Shown: in pieces, positions 1-9,345 of the stretch
Numbering within the stretch: the first letter of the stretch is position 1
Layout: every line of letters begins with the position of its first letter
Origin: Psychrobacter sp. JB385
Lineage (GTDB): Bacteria > Pseudomonadota > Gammaproteobacteria > Pseudomonadales > Moraxellaceae
DNA: 64,000 bases
Direction of reading: 5' to 3'
Assembly (NCBI RefSeq): GCF_900163785.1
Contig: NZ_FUKN01000013.1
Coordinates: 186,001 to 250,000 of the forward strand
The notes under the pieces: generated by a model
Told to the model about the DNA's origin: nothing
The model's database searches: none
The model's input: only the letters and a program-made list of their open reading frames with translations
Program-made: the position numbers and the translations under genes

Positions 1-119
1 AGATTGATGGCCATGTCTATGTGGATGATATTACCGATCAGGTAAAAGTGGGTCAATTCCTAACAGTCACTATTGATGATGCAAGTGAATATGACTTATT
101 TGCCAGTTATCAAGGTTAA
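1..119 (+). CDS. rimO: RimO, ribosomal protein S12 methylthiotransferase (3' end only)
   Basis: Only the last 38 codons are present; the frame is open from base 3 and stops at 117-119. The translation ends in a TRAM-domain-like tail, with a ...VKVGQFLTVTIDD... strand and then an A-S-E-Y-D-L-F-A-S terminus. This matches the family end E-Y-D-L-(W/F)-x-S of RimO, the radical-SAM enzyme that adds a methylthio group to an Asp of ribosomal protein S12. The catalytic part lies outside the window. It is followed by a hairpin terminator at 142-168. In many gammaproteobacteria rpsB-tsf precede pyrH; here rimO does. Confidence 0.88.
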   Translation, partial: IDGHVYVDDITDQVKVGQFLTVTIDDASEYDLFASYQG

Positions 120-141
120 CACTGACTATAATATGCGAGTG

Positions 142-168
142 AAAATTGCCCAAGGGCGGGCAGTTTTT
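142..168 (+). terminator. Rho-independent terminator after rimO
   Basis: A 10-bp stem (142-151 with 158-167, one G-U pair) encloses a 6-nt loop and runs into a T5 tract. It lies 23 bases past the rimO stop. Confidence 0.75.
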
Positions 169-237
169 GCTACAATTAGCGCAATTTAGCCTGCTTCATA
201 TGCCATCAGCCAGTATGGCGTTGCGGGCAGACGCTAT

Positions 238-267
238 TTGTACTTTACCCATGATTGTAATTATAAT
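238..267 (+). promoter_or_regulatory. Candidate sigma-70 promoter for pyrH
   Basis: TTGTAC at 238-243 and a perfect TATAAT at 262-267 are separated by 18 bases, 22 bases before the pyrH ATG. An AAGGTGA ribosome binding site follows at about 279-285. Confidence 0.5.
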
Positions 268-289
268 TTAATACTAACAAGGTGACCTC

Positions 290-1015
290 ATGTCTGACAA
301 AAATCCACGTTACTCCCGTATCTTGTTGAAACTCTCTGGTGAAGCTTTGGCCGGCAGTAAAGACATGGGTATTGATACCGAAGTACTCGATAAAATGAGC
401 TTATCCATCGCCCACTTGCGCGGACTTGGCGTGCAAGTTGGCATCGTCGTTGGTGGCGGTAACTTGTATCGCGGCGCACAGTTGCAAAAAGAAGGCTTGG
501 TTGGCCGTGTGACAGGTGATCAAATGGGTATGCTCGCGACAGTCATGAATGGACTTGCCATGCGTGATGCCCTTGAGCGTCGTAATATCAAGACGCGTTT
601 GATGTCAGCATTGCCAATCGGTGAAGTTACTGAAAGCTATAGCAGTCGTAATGCGATTCGCTATCTTAAAAACGGCGAAGTTTGCATTTTTGTGGCAGGC
701 ACAGGCAACCCATTTTTTACTACTGATACCGCTGCTTGCTTACGCGGCATTGAAATTGAAGCGGGTCTCATTTTAAAAGCGACCAAAGTAGATGGCGTTT
801 ATGATAAAGACCCAAGTCTACATTCTGATGCCAAAAAGTACGACGGCTTAACGTTTGATGAAGTGTTAGAGCAAAAATTGGGCGTGATGGATTTGACCGC
901 CATTGCCTTATGCCGTGAGCACAATGTACCGCTACAAGTATTTGATATGAATAAGCCCAATGCTTTATTGAATGTCATTATGGGCGAAAATGAAGGCACG
1001 CGCGTTTATCATTAA
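290..1015 (+). CDS. pyrH: UMP kinase
   Basis: Phosphorylates UMP to UDP with ATP in pyrimidine nucleotide synthesis. The 241-residue length is standard for the bacterial hexameric enzyme, which belongs to the amino-acid-kinase fold and is unrelated to eukaryotic UMP/CMP kinase. Visible marks are the N-terminal KLSGEAL phosphate loop, the GGGNLYRG motif, the [13 protein letters not shown] segment and the [11 protein letters not shown] nucleotide-binding stretch. The ATG has a good AAGGTGA site 4 bases upstream. It is followed by frr, the usual partner, after a 96-bp gap. Family members are commonly feedback-inhibited by UTP. Confidence 0.97.
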   Translation: MSDKNPRYSRILLKLSGEALAGSKDMGIDTEVLDKMSLSIAHLRGLGVQVGIVVGGGNLYRGAQLQKEGLVGRVTGDQMGMLATVMNGLAMRDALERRNIKTRLMSALPIGEVTESYSSRNAIRYLKNGEVCIFVAGTGNPFFTTDTAACLRGIEIEAGLILKATKVDGVYDKDPSLHSDAKKYDGLTFDEVLEQKLGVMDLTAIALCREHNVPLQVFDMNKPNALLNVIMGENEGTRVYH

Positions 1016-1111
1016 TACGAGTGATGACTCTTGTTGTAATAAATACCCAAATAACTTTTTATAACCAACAATAATGAATGATTTGTCGGTAGCGATAAAT
1101 AAGGATACATG

Positions 1112-1666
1112 ATGATTAAAGAGATTAAGCAAGACGGCGAAGCGCGCATGCAAAAAACGCTAGAAGCGCTTGAGAGTACCTTTAGTAAAGTACGTACTGG
1201 CCGTGCACATCCAGGTATGTTATCTGGTGTGATGGTCAGTTATTATGGCGCACCTACGCCATTGAACCAAGTTGCTAGCGTAAACGTAGAAGATTCGCGC
1301 ACGCTATTGGTCCAGCCATTTGACCGCACCATGGTACAAGCGGTAGACAAAGCGATTCGTGAAGCAGATTTGGGTCTGAACCCAATGACAGCTGACGTGA
1401 TTCGTGTACCAATGCCAGCGTTGACAGAAGACACACGCCGCGACATGCAAAAACTTGCCCGCGGAGAAGCTGAGAGCAGCCGTGTTTCTATTCGTAATAT
1501 TCGCCGTGATATGATGAATGACATCAAAGAGTTGGCAAAAGAAAAAGAAATCTCAGAAGATGATGAGCGCCGCGCCAGTGACGATATTCAAAAAATCACT
1601 GACAAGTATATCGATACCATCGATAGTCGTCTGAGCAAAAAAGAAAGCGATTTGATGGAAGTATAA
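1112..1666 (+). CDS. frr: Ribosome recycling factor
   Basis: With EF-G, splits the post-termination 70S ribosome so that its subunits can be reused. It has 184 residues from this start, the usual length, and is rich in Lys/Glu/Arg coiled-helix sequence (a three-helix bundle plus a beta/alpha/beta domain). Recognisable stretches are [12 protein letters not shown] near residue 27 and the C-terminal [15 protein letters not shown]. Two adjacent ATGs occur at 1109 and 1112. The AAGGA at 1101-1105 is only 3 bases from the first and 6 from the second, so the second is preferred. The resulting M-I-K-E-I also matches the family start M-I-x-E-I. Confidence 0.96.
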   Translation: MIKEIKQDGEARMQKTLEALESTFSKVRTGRAHPGMLSGVMVSYYGAPTPLNQVASVNVEDSRTLLVQPFDRTMVQAVDKAIREADLGLNPMTADVIRVPMPALTEDTRRDMQKLARGEAESSRVSIRNIRRDMMNDIKELAKEKEISEDDERRASDDIQKITDKYIDTIDSRLSKKESDLMEV

Positions 1667-1997
1667 AACGGGTCAGCTTATTATTTTTGACATAACCCGT
1701 TGAGTAATATTTCTACCGTTAAGCAGCCAATGTGCGAGTGCTATTGGCTGCTTATTATTGTGTCGACTGTTTGATAGCATACTGTTTGATACTATCATGT
1801 CAGCATGACTTTTTGATCTTACTCAACGCATCAGCAAACGTGTTTTTGAATACTTGGCCCATCATATCTTATCGATGATAGACATATATGCTCTAATGAG
1901 GCATTTATGATAAGTTCATGAATTGTCCGTATGGCGCTTTTTAACGGCGCCAGTCCACGTTATTATTATCTTACTTCAACAATAAGCAAGTTTTCTT
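1667..1997. other. frr-uppS intergenic region (331 bp)
   Basis: Holds the terminator at 1721-1757. A short direct repeat, actgtttgata, occurs at about 1767 and 1783. The rest is AT-rich with no credible ORF and no convincing promoter. The uppS start has only a weak ribosome binding site. Confidence 0.6.
1721..1757 (+). terminator. Hairpin terminator after frr
   Basis: A perfect 11-bp stem (1721-1731 with 1743-1753, aagcagccaat and its complement) encloses an 11-nt loop. The downstream T-tract is poor (attattg), so it is an imperfect intrinsic terminator. A weaker acgggt/acccgt pair lies just before it. Confidence 0.6.
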
Positions 1998-2756
1998 ATG
2001 TCCTCTTCAGTTTTTTTGGCTCCTGACATTCTTCCACGCCATATCGCCATTATTATGGATGGTAATAATCGTTATGGTAAAGCCAATGATTTGGCAAAAG
2101 GTCAAGGACATGTCGCTGGCAAAGATGCCTTAGATCCTATTGTTGAGTATTGCGTCGAAACAGGTATCGAAGTACTGACTGTATTTGCCTTTTCTAGCGA
2201 AAACTGGCAACGCCCGCCCAGCGAAGTGGCACTGCTCATGCAGCTGCTATCATCAACCATCTATGAGCAAATACCGCGTATGAATGAGTACCGTATTCGC
2301 TTACGTTTTATTGGTGATCGCAGTCAGCTCAGCGATAGTTTGCAGGCATTGATGGCGGATGCAGAAGAAAAAACAGCAAACTTTGAAGCCATGACGTTGG
2401 TCATTGCTATCAGTTATGGTGGACAGTGGGATATTGCCCATGCTGCAAAACAGCTGGCCAAGCAAGTCCAAGCAGGACAGTTACAGGCTGAAGAAGTCAA
2501 CGAAGAGCGGCTTGGTGAGTATGTGCAGTTGGCAGATGGGCCAGCGGTAGACATGTTGATACGGACGGGCGGTGAGTATCGCCTCTCCAATTTTTTATTG
2601 TGGCAATCTGCTTATGCAGAGCTGTTTTTTACCCAAACGTTGTGGCCAAACTTTGGGGCGGAGGAGCTGTCTACTATGGTAACCGAATTCGCTCAGCGTC
2701 AACGCCGCTTTGGTAAAACCAGCGAACAAATAGTGATAGAGCAGCAGCCTCGTTAA
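1998..2756 (+). CDS. uppS: Undecaprenyl diphosphate synthase (cis-prenyltransferase)
   Basis: Condenses isopentenyl diphosphate units onto farnesyl diphosphate to make the C55 carrier lipid for peptidoglycan and LPS O-antigen. At 252 residues it is normal for the family. The catalytic Asp sits in IAIIMDGNNRYGK near residue 22. FAFSSENW, RFIGDR, LIRTGGEYRLSNFLLWQ and ELFFT are all present. The usual D-G-N-G-R-W is D-G-N-N-R-Y here, a variant I also recall from Acinetobacter. It is followed 252 bp later by cdsA, the conserved neighbour. Confidence 0.96.
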   Translation: MSSSVFLAPDILPRHIAIIMDGNNRYGKANDLAKGQGHVAGKDALDPIVEYCVETGIEVLTVFAFSSENWQRPPSEVALLMQLLSSTIYEQIPRMNEYRIRLRFIGDRSQLSDSLQALMADAEEKTANFEAMTLVIAISYGGQWDIAHAAKQLAKQVQAGQLQAEEVNEERLGEYVQLADGPAVDMLIRTGGEYRLSNFLLWQSAYAELFFTQTLWPNFGAEELSTMVTEFAQRQRRFGKTSEQIVIEQQPR

Positions 2757-2784
2757 TGTCGTGACGCTTTTGAGGATTTATCAG

Positions 2785-2832
2785 TGCTTTTATAAGTAAG
2801 TACTTTTATAAACAGGTGCTTTTATAAATAAG
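2785..2832 (+). repeat. Three tandem 16-bp repeats upstream of cdsA
   Basis: Three consecutive 16-mers occur at 2785-2800, 2801-2816 and 2817-2832, each with the core (t)cttttataa followed by (g/a)taag or acagg. Units 1 and 3 differ at one position; unit 2 differs more. A degenerate fourth unit may follow at 2833-2848. The array lies between the uppS stop and the extended -10 promoter of cdsA. Confidence 0.7.
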
Positions 2833-2953
2833 CATCTCATAAATAACTCTTTTACAAAGCCAATATGCGATTAGTAGTTAATAAGCGGTGTTTGTGAAAT
2901 AATCAATACTTTCATTAAGGTCAATTGCTATTAAAAAATGATTGTATATTGAC

Positions 2954-2962
2954 TGCTATAAT
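2954..2962 (+). promoter_or_regulatory. Candidate extended -10 promoter for cdsA
   Basis: TGCTATAAT at 2954-2962 is a perfect extended -10 element (TGn plus TATAAT) about 46 bases before the cdsA ATG. No good -35 is visible at 17 bp, which fits the extended -10 class. Confidence 0.5.
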
Positions 2963-3008
2963 GCACCTTTTGTTCATGCGTTTTTCATTATTATAAGGCT
3001 CAATAAGT

Positions 3009-3818
3009 ATGTGGCAACGAATTAAAACGGCAATTATTCTCGTTATTATCGTTGGTATTGCAATGTTTGCGAGCCAAACTCCTATTTTATTTGCGCCGCT
3101 ATTAGCCATTGGCGTCATTATTGCTGCTCACGAGTGGACCAAGCTGATGCCCGCATGGCGTCAGCCACCAGTTTTTGTATTATTAGTACTGTTACTGACA
3201 TCGGTGTCGTTACTGTTTAAAGTGACTTGGTTGTTTTGGTGGATTGCTGCCATTGCGATATGGCTAATGGCATTGTCTTGGGTAAATGCCTTTCCGACAC
3301 ATACCAACTGGTATGGTAAAAAGCTGGCATTGATGGGCGCTGTGATATTGACGGCATCCATCACAGCCATGTTTTACTTATGGCAGTTGTCGGCATGGTG
3401 GCTGTTGTATGTATTTTTATTGGTATGGTGTGCCGATAGTGGTGCGTATTTTGTTGGGCGTAAGTTTGGTCGCCGAAAAATGGCTCCAAATGTCTCACCC
3501 AATAAAAGTATGGAAGGGCTTGCAGGTGGCCTAGTGACAGGTTTGCTAGTCGTTGTGGCCATTAGTGTCTTTAAGCTGCACCTGACAGGTGTGCCTTTGG
3601 TTGCTTTTGTGGTACTGTCCGCGCTAACCATTTTGGCCTCCGTACTGGGCGATTTGTTTGAATCAATGCTAAAGCGTCGTGCCAAAGTAAAAGATTCAGG
3701 AACCATACTACCTGGGCACGGCGGCGTGCTTGATCGTATTGATTCATTATTGTCTGCCACGCCAATATTTGCCTTTGGCTTTTGGGCGATACAACATTTT
3801 GGTTTGATGGTTGTATAA
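3009..3818 (+). CDS. cdsA: Phosphatidate cytidylyltransferase
   Basis: Makes CDP-diacylglycerol from phosphatidate and CTP, the branch point to all bacterial phospholipids. This is an integral inner-membrane protein of 269 residues with about eight hydrophobic segments, starting at residue 9 (IILVIIVGIAMFA). The diagnostic signature S-x-L-K-R-x4-K-D-S-x2-L-P-G-H-G-G-x-L-D-R is complete near residues 218-245. The ATG has an AAGG about 10 bases upstream. It is followed by dxr after 99 bp, the conserved order. Confidence 0.95.
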   Translation: MWQRIKTAIILVIIVGIAMFASQTPILFAPLLAIGVIIAAHEWTKLMPAWRQPPVFVLLVLLLTSVSLLFKVTWLFWWIAAIAIWLMALSWVNAFPTHTNWYGKKLALMGAVILTASITAMFYLWQLSAWWLLYVFLLVWCADSGAYFVGRKFGRRKMAPNVSPNKSMEGLAGGLVTGLLVVVAISVFKLHLTGVPLVAFVVLSALTILASVLGDLFESMLKRRAKVKDSGTILPGHGGVLDRIDSLLSATPIFAFGFWAIQHFGLMVV

Positions 3819-3917
3819 AGCTAAAACGTCTTTGTACTGGTCTGTTTTGTATTTACCGTATCGCTTACCTCCATACTTTTTATATTCTGTACTCTTTATA
3901 TATAGGCACCATTGGTT

Positions 3918-5120
3918 ATGACGCAACGCATCGCCGTCTTAGGCGCGACAGGTTCAATTGGTGATAGCACGCTTGCAATCTTAGCGGCGCAACCACAGCA
4001 TTATGACGTCTATGCATTGTCAGGTCATCACCGTTTAGACAAGTTATTCACGCTCTGCCAGCAGTTTTTGCCAAAGCGTGTCAGTGTGCCGCTGACAGCG
4101 GTAGATGATTTTGCTCGTCGTCTCAGTGCGGCAGGCTTAAATATTGATGTGGTCGGCGGCGAGGCGGGGCTGGTAGAAATTGCCAAAGACTCCCAGACCG
4201 ATACGGTGATAGCCGCTATTATGGGCGCAGCAGGCCTTCCTTCTACTTTGGCCGCTGCCCGTGCAGGCAAGCGTATCTTGCTAGCCAACAAAGAAGCGTT
4301 GGTGATGGCAGGTCAAGTAATGATCGATGCGGTCAAGGCAAATAATGCGACCTTGCTACCACTTGATTCTGAGCACAATGCTATTTTTCAATGTTTGCCG
4401 CTTGCGATTCAACAAGACAATACCCAAATTCACCAAAAAGATCATGGGGTACGCAAGCTTTGGCTAACGGCATCTGGTGGGCCGTTTTTGCAACAATCAT
4501 TTGAACAAATGCAACAGGCAAGCGTTGCTGAAGCCGTCAAACATCCAAACTGGTCAATGGGTCAAAAAATATCGGTTGACTCTGCCACGATGATGAATAA
4601 AGGTCTAGAGTTAATCGAAGCGTGTCATTTATTCAATCTGCCTGAAGATAAGATAAATGTGGTGATTCATCCACAAAGTATCATTCACTCAATGGTAGAA
4701 TATAGCGATGGCAGCTTTTTGGCACAGCTCGGCAGTCCAGATATGAAGACGCCAATTGCGCATGCGCTCAGCTATCCCAAGCGTATGGATAGTGGCTCGC
4801 AGCCGTTGGATCTGTATGCACTCAGCGGATTAGAATTTATTGAACCTGACTTACAGAAATTCGCCTGTTTGCGCCTTGCTCGCCAAGCCATGCAAGCAGG
4901 GACACACGCAACGATTGTACTGAATGCAGCCAATGAAGTTGCAGTAGCGGCATTTTTGAATGGACAGATTCGTTTGACAGATATTGCTGATATCAATGAA
5001 CAAGCCCTCACTGAGATTCAAGTACCGTCATTGAATGACAATGCCGACATAGACGACATATTGGCAATTGATAAAATAGCGCGTCATCATACTGATAGGC
5101 TTATCGAAAATCTGACATAA
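3918..5120 (+). CDS. dxr: 1-deoxy-D-xylulose 5-phosphate reductoisomerase
   Basis: Second step of the MEP isoprenoid pathway: NADPH-dependent rearrangement and reduction of DXP to MEP, the target of fosmidomycin. The N-terminal NADPH fold shows VLGATGSIGDSTL. LLANKEALVMAG, LPLDSEHNAIFQ (metal ligands D and E) and WSMGQKISVDSATMMNKGLE are the family signatures. The frame also offers a TTG at 3912; the ATG at 3918 gives M-T-Q-R-I-A-V-L-G, the normal family start, so it is preferred despite a weak ribosome binding site. It is about 400 residues, as expected. Neighbours cdsA and rseP are canonical. Confidence 0.95.
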   Translation: MTQRIAVLGATGSIGDSTLAILAAQPQHYDVYALSGHHRLDKLFTLCQQFLPKRVSVPLTAVDDFARRLSAAGLNIDVVGGEAGLVEIAKDSQTDTVIAAIMGAAGLPSTLAAARAGKRILLANKEALVMAGQVMIDAVKANNATLLPLDSEHNAIFQCLPLAIQQDNTQIHQKDHGVRKLWLTASGGPFLQQSFEQMQQASVAEAVKHPNWSMGQKISVDSATMMNKGLELIEACHLFNLPEDKINVVIHPQSIIHSMVEYSDGSFLAQLGSPDMKTPIAHALSYPKRMDSGSQPLDLYALSGLEFIEPDLQKFACLRLARQAMQAGTHATIVLNAANEVAVAAFLNGQIRLTDIADINEQALTEIQVPSLNDNADIDDILAIDKIARHHTDRLIENLT

Positions 5121-5153
5121 TTACTTTATGAGCCATTTAATAGAGAACAGAGC

Positions 5154-6530
5154 ATGACATTTTTATTAACGCTACTGGCGGCAATATTTGTCTTGGGCCC
5201 ACTTATTGCTTTACATGAGTGGGGTCACTATATCGTAGCGCGTCTTTGCGGTGTGAAGGTGCTGACGTATTCTATTGGCTTTGGACCGAAGCTTTTTGGT
5301 TGGACCAGTAAGAAGAGTGGCATTGATTATCGCATCTCAGCATTACCGCTTGGTGGCTATGTCAAAATGCTTGATGAGCGTGAAGGTAATGTCGCAGAAC
5401 ATGAGCAGCATTTGGCTTTTAATCGTCAACATCCGCTAAAAAAGATTGCGATTACTGCAGCGGGTCCTCTCATGAACTTTATCATTGCAATTGCGCTTTT
5501 TTGGGTGTTGTTTATGACGCCATCAGAGCAGCTTGCGACAAGAATTGGACAAGTCTTACCTGATACACCTGCTGCTATTGCACAGCTTCCGGTTGGGGAT
5601 AAAATTGTTGCCATTGATGGCCATGAAGTGCAAACGTGGGAAGGTATTAACTATCGTCTTGCAGATCGTATGGGTGAGACAGACAAGGTGAGTGTTACTT
5701 TGCAGTCAGATACAAAAGCCGATAGCCCGACCAAAACATATCAAGCGCCCATACAGCAGTTTATGCAAGGTGCGGCACAAGGTAAAGATGCCCTGAGCAG
5801 CTTTGGTATGATTCCATGGCAACCCAATATTGCGCCAATCGTTGGCAACTTGACCCCCGACGGTGCTGCCAGTCGTCAAGGTCTGCAAAAAGGTGATCGC
5901 ATTACGGCTATCAATGATGAACCAATCAAAGACTGGATCAGTGCGACTCGTATTATTCGTGATAGTCCAGAAAAGTTGCTTAATTTTACGGTATTGCGTG
6001 ATGGTCAGTCGGTTCAATTACAGATTATGCCACAGGGTAAAAAAGACAATTTAGGTAACGATTATGGTCAGATTGGTGCTATGGTGGAGCAATCTGAGAT
6101 TGTTATTCCTGATGCTTATAAGACGACCGTGGTATATGGTCCTGGTGAGTCACTGATCAAGTCTTTTGAGAAGACTGAGCAGTTGGCTGTCATGACAGTG
6201 AGCTCGATGGGTAAAATGCTGTCAGGTATGATTGGATTAGACAATTTATCAGGTCCAATTACCATTGCCAAAGTTGCCAAACAAAGCTTTGATATCAGCT
6301 GGGAGATGGTGTTATCTACCGCAGCTTTGATCAGTTTGAGCCTTGCGGTATTGAACCTTTTGCCCATTCCAGTGCTGGATGGTGGACATATTGTCTATCA
6401 TTTTATTGAACTGATACGCGGCAAGCCACTTTCAGAAGGCGTACAAATGGTAGGGTTGAATATCGGCTTACTCTTGCTGGCAGGTTTCATGGTGTTAGCA
6501 ATTGGTAATGATATCAGTCGTCTGTTTTGA
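5154..6530 (+). CDS. rseP: RseP site-2 zinc metalloprotease
   Basis: Intramembrane protease that cleaves membrane-bound anti-sigma factors (RseA-type) after the first cut, releasing the envelope-stress sigma factor, and that also clears signal-peptide remnants. The catalytic zinc motif HEWGH lies in the first transmembrane segment near residue 22, and the third ligand motif L-D-G-G-H near residue 409. Two PDZ domains occupy the periplasmic part (about 120-200 and 205-300). Its 458 residues are typical. It sits between dxr and bamA, as in most gammaproteobacteria. No rseA or rpoE gene is in the window. Confidence 0.95.
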   Translation: MTFLLTLLAAIFVLGPLIALHEWGHYIVARLCGVKVLTYSIGFGPKLFGWTSKKSGIDYRISALPLGGYVKMLDEREGNVAEHEQHLAFNRQHPLKKIAITAAGPLMNFIIAIALFWVLFMTPSEQLATRIGQVLPDTPAAIAQLPVGDKIVAIDGHEVQTWEGINYRLADRMGETDKVSVTLQSDTKADSPTKTYQAPIQQFMQGAAQGKDALSSFGMIPWQPNIAPIVGNLTPDGAASRQGLQKGDRITAINDEPIKDWISATRIIRDSPEKLLNFTVLRDGQSVQLQIMPQGKKDNLGNDYGQIGAMVEQSEIVIPDAYKTTVVYGPGESLIKSFEKTEQLAVMTVSSMGKMLSGMIGLDNLSGPITIAKVAKQSFDISWEMVLSTAALISLSLAVLNLLPIPVLDGGHIVYHFIELIRGKPLSEGVQMVGLNIGLLLLAGFMVLAIGNDISRLF

Positions 6531-6791
6531 TTAATTATTCCTCCATACCCTTCATCAGAGGAGATATAATAATGGCTTTACCTCAATTGTGTTGTCATTA
6601 TTCATGTGACAGACAAATAGCTTTATATCAGGACCTCTGTACTAATCGTAATTTTTAGTTTATTTTGTGATGCATTTTATATAAAGTGTTCTGAGTCTCC
6701 CATGTATCATTTGAATGTGACATGCAGTGGACTAGACAACAGGCGCTTTTTAACTTAACTTAAGCAAGTTTTTTATTGACGGATAGTGTTT
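6531..6791. other. rseP-bamA intergenic region with a 28-codon ORF
   Basis: This 261-bp region holds a short ORF at 6572-6658 (28 codons, four Cys) behind a strong AGAGGAG site 8 bases upstream. No family is recognised for it and it may be chance. A TATAAA-like sequence near 6680 could be part of a bamA promoter. No terminator with a clear T-tract is seen after rseP. Confidence 0.3.
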
Positions 6792-9206
6792 ATGCGTACG
6801 CCTTTATTTATGAGCGCGGCAGGGTTGCCGTTAGTTGTAGCGATGATGAGCATGCCAGCACAGGCTGCCGAGTTTGTGGTAACTGACATCGGTTTTAATG
6901 GTCTACAACGCTTAACCCCAGATAGCCTCTATCCGGTTCTACCTATTTCGGTAGGGGATACGGTTAATGACAGTAGTTTGGCGGCCAGTATTAAGGCGCT
7001 ATATGCGACCGAAAACTTTGCCGATATTCAAAGCCGTGTGGAAGGGGGGCAGCTACGATTTGATGTCGTTGAGCGTCCAACCATTGCTGAGGTAAATTTT
7101 GAAGGCAATAAGCTCATTCCAAAAGAAGGACTTCAGCAAGGTCTAGACAATGCTGGCCTGGCTACTGGTAAAGTGCTAAAACAAGCTACTTTGCAAGGTG
7201 TTGCCAATGAGCTACAGCAGCAGTATATCAGCCAAGGTTATTACAATAGTAATATTGAGGTTGACCAAACCCTACTTGATGGTAATCGAGTGAAGCTTGA
7301 TGTGCGCTTTATTGAAGGCAAGCCTGCTAAAGTGGTGGATATCAACGTTATTGGCAACAAGCACTTTAGTGACGAAGAAATTAAAGATGTTTTTGCTGTC
7401 AAAGAGTCCTCTTGGACACGTCTACTGTCTAAGTCTGATCGTTATGCGAAAGAAAAGCTGGCAGCAAGCTTAGAGAATCTAAAAGCGCTGTATCAAAACG
7501 ACGGGTACGTACGTTTCGCAGTTGACAATGCCGTCCTCAATATCAGTGAAGACAAAAAAAATGTCTTTATTGAAGTTAGTCTGAGCGAAGGCGAGCAGTA
7601 CCAATTTGGCGAAACAAACTTCTTAGGCAAACCAACATTTGATACCAATGAGCTAAAAGATTTGGTCACTTTTGCCCCTAATGAGAAGTATTCACAAGCA
7701 AAATTGGATGAGACGACCGCTGCACTTAAGAGCCGTTATGGTAATGAAGGCTATTACTTAGCTCAGGTTAGACCAGTGCCACGTATCAATGATGATACCA
7801 AAGTGGTTGACGTCGATTATTTTATCGATCCTGCACGTCCAATTTATGTTCGCCGTATTAATTTTACCGGTAACATCAAAACCCAAGATGAAGTACTACG
7901 CCGTGAGATGCGTCAATTAGAAGGCGCATTGGCTTCTAACGATAAGATTCAATTGTCACGTACTCGTTTGATGCGTACAGGTTTCTTCAAAGCTGTCAAT
8001 GTGGATGTAAAACCTGTCCCTAATCAGCCAGACCAAGTTGATGTTAGCTATACTGTTGAAGAGCAACCTTCTGGCAGCTCGACGATTGCAGCTGGCTACT
8101 CACAAAGTGGCGGTGTTACGTTCCAGTTGGATCTGACCCAAAATAACTTTATGGGCACAGGTAACCGTGTTAAAGCCGCATTATCACGTTCAGAGACGCG
8201 TGACTCTTATAGCTTGGGCTATACTGACCCGTATTTTACCGAAAATGGTGTATCACAAGGTCTAAGTGCTTATTATCGTGAGACTAAATTCGATGATAGA
8301 AACGTGAGTGAATACGTTACTGATTCGTACGGTGCTACCTTGAATTATAGCTATCCTGTTGACGAAACCAAGCGTGTAAGCGCAGGTATCAATGTTGATA
8401 ATACCTCAATCCGTGGTGGTCGTTTCCTAGGCGTGTCAAACGTACAGCAGCTACTAGATGATGGTGGTTCGTTTGAAGACTTCACAGGCGAATTTGAAGG
8501 TCGTACTGGCTTTAAAAATGATTATCAAACTTACAACTTGTTATTAGGATGGGATTACAGTACTTTAGATCGCCCTGTTTTCCCGACTAAAGGAATGAGC
8601 CATACGGTAGATGCCACCATTGGTTTGGGTGATGCTAATTATCAAAAGCTTATTTACCAAGGTAATATATACTATCCAATCTACAAAGACTGGGTTGCTC
8701 GCGGCTATACCAAGCTAGGCTATGGTAACGATTTACCATTCTATGAAAACTTTTATGCTGGTGGTTATGGTTCAGTACGTGGTTATGAAGCCTCAACTCT
8801 TGGTCCTAGATCAAAAGCTTATACCGATGCTATCAACAATTTTGATAGAATTAGAGATGAAGAGATTGGCGGTAACGCATTGGTTAGCTTCGGTAGTGAG
8901 CTGATTTTGCCGATGCCATTTAAAGGCGATTGGGCAGACCAAGTACGTCCAGTACTGTTTGCTGAAGGTGGTCAGGTATTTGACACCACTGATAAAGAAG
9001 ATCGTACTTTTGTCAATCCCAATACAGGGGTTGATACTGGAGTACCACTGTTGACGCAAGACAATAAATTCCGTTTTAGTGCTGGTGCAGGGGTGACTTG
9101 GTATACGCCAATTGGTCCAATCTCACTAAGCTATGCAATGCCTATCGGTGATAAAGACGGTGATGAAACTGAGAAAGTTCAGTTCCAAATCGGTAATACT
9201 TTCTAA
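6792..9206 (+). CDS. bamA: BamA outer-membrane protein assembly factor
   Basis: Central beta-barrel of the BAM complex, which folds and inserts outer-membrane proteins. An N-terminal signal peptide ends in A-Q-A-A near residue 26. Five POTRA repeats fill roughly residues 27-425 (for example VERPTIAEVNFEGNK and ARPIYVRRINFTGN). The C-terminal 16-strand barrel carries the VRGYE motif near residue 660 and ends in Phe, the BAM recognition signal. The frame opens at a GTG at 6786, but the ATG at 6792 has a GGA site 8 bases upstream and gives the signal peptide directly. Length is 804 residues. Downstream skp, usual in this cluster, is absent. Confidence 0.97.
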   Translation: MRTPLFMSAAGLPLVVAMMSMPAQAAEFVVTDIGFNGLQRLTPDSLYPVLPISVGDTVNDSSLAASIKALYATENFADIQSRVEGGQLRFDVVERPTIAEVNFEGNKLIPKEGLQQGLDNAGLATGKVLKQATLQGVANELQQQYISQGYYNSNIEVDQTLLDGNRVKLDVRFIEGKPAKVVDINVIGNKHFSDEEIKDVFAVKESSWTRLLSKSDRYAKEKLAASLENLKALYQNDGYVRFAVDNAVLNISEDKKNVFIEVSLSEGEQYQFGETNFLGKPTFDTNELKDLVTFAPNEKYSQAKLDETTAALKSRYGNEGYYLAQVRPVPRINDDTKVVDVDYFIDPARPIYVRRINFTGNIKTQDEVLRREMRQLEGALASNDKIQLSRTRLMRTGFFKAVNVDVKPVPNQPDQVDVSYTVEEQPSGSSTIAAGYSQSGGVTFQLDLTQNNFMGTGNRVKAALSRSETRDSYSLGYTDPYFTENGVSQGLSAYYRETKFDDRNVSEYVTDSYGATLNYSYPVDETKRVSAGINVDNTSIRGGRFLGVSNVQQLLDDGGSFEDFTGEFEGRTGFKNDYQTYNLLLGWDYSTLDRPVFPTKGMSHTVDATIGLGDANYQKLIYQGNIYYPIYKDWVARGYTKLGYGNDLPFYENFYAGGYGSVRGYEASTLGPRSKAYTDAINNFDRIRDEEIGGNALVSFGSELILPMPFKGDWADQVRPVLFAEGGQVFDTTDKEDRTFVNPNTGVDTGVPLLTQDNKFRFSAGAGVTWYTPIGPISLSYAMPIGDKDGDETEKVQFQIGNTF

Positions 9207-9285
9207 CTTGCCATTATTGTCTATGCTGGTTTGATGAACAATATAGAAGGTTTAAAAGAGCGAAGTCTCTATTAAATATAAATAG

Positions 9286-9315
9286 ATCGCCAAGATGATT
9301 TTTCAGCTTGGCGAT
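9286..9315 (+). terminator. Hairpin between bamA and lpxD
   Basis: A perfect 9-bp inverted repeat (atcgccaag at 9286-9294, cttggcgat at 9307-9315) encloses a 12-nt loop, 80 bases after the bamA stop and 30 before the lpxD ATG. There is no T-tract, so it may attenuate or mark an RNA end rather than terminate fully. Confidence 0.45.
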
Positions 9316-9345
9316 TGCCATATTCATAATATATTAATAGCAACT

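Noticed and set aside
9295..9345. Longer lpxD from the ATG at 9295
   Set aside because: The codon is in the loop of a hairpin, and the added 17 residues are unlike other LpxD N-termini.
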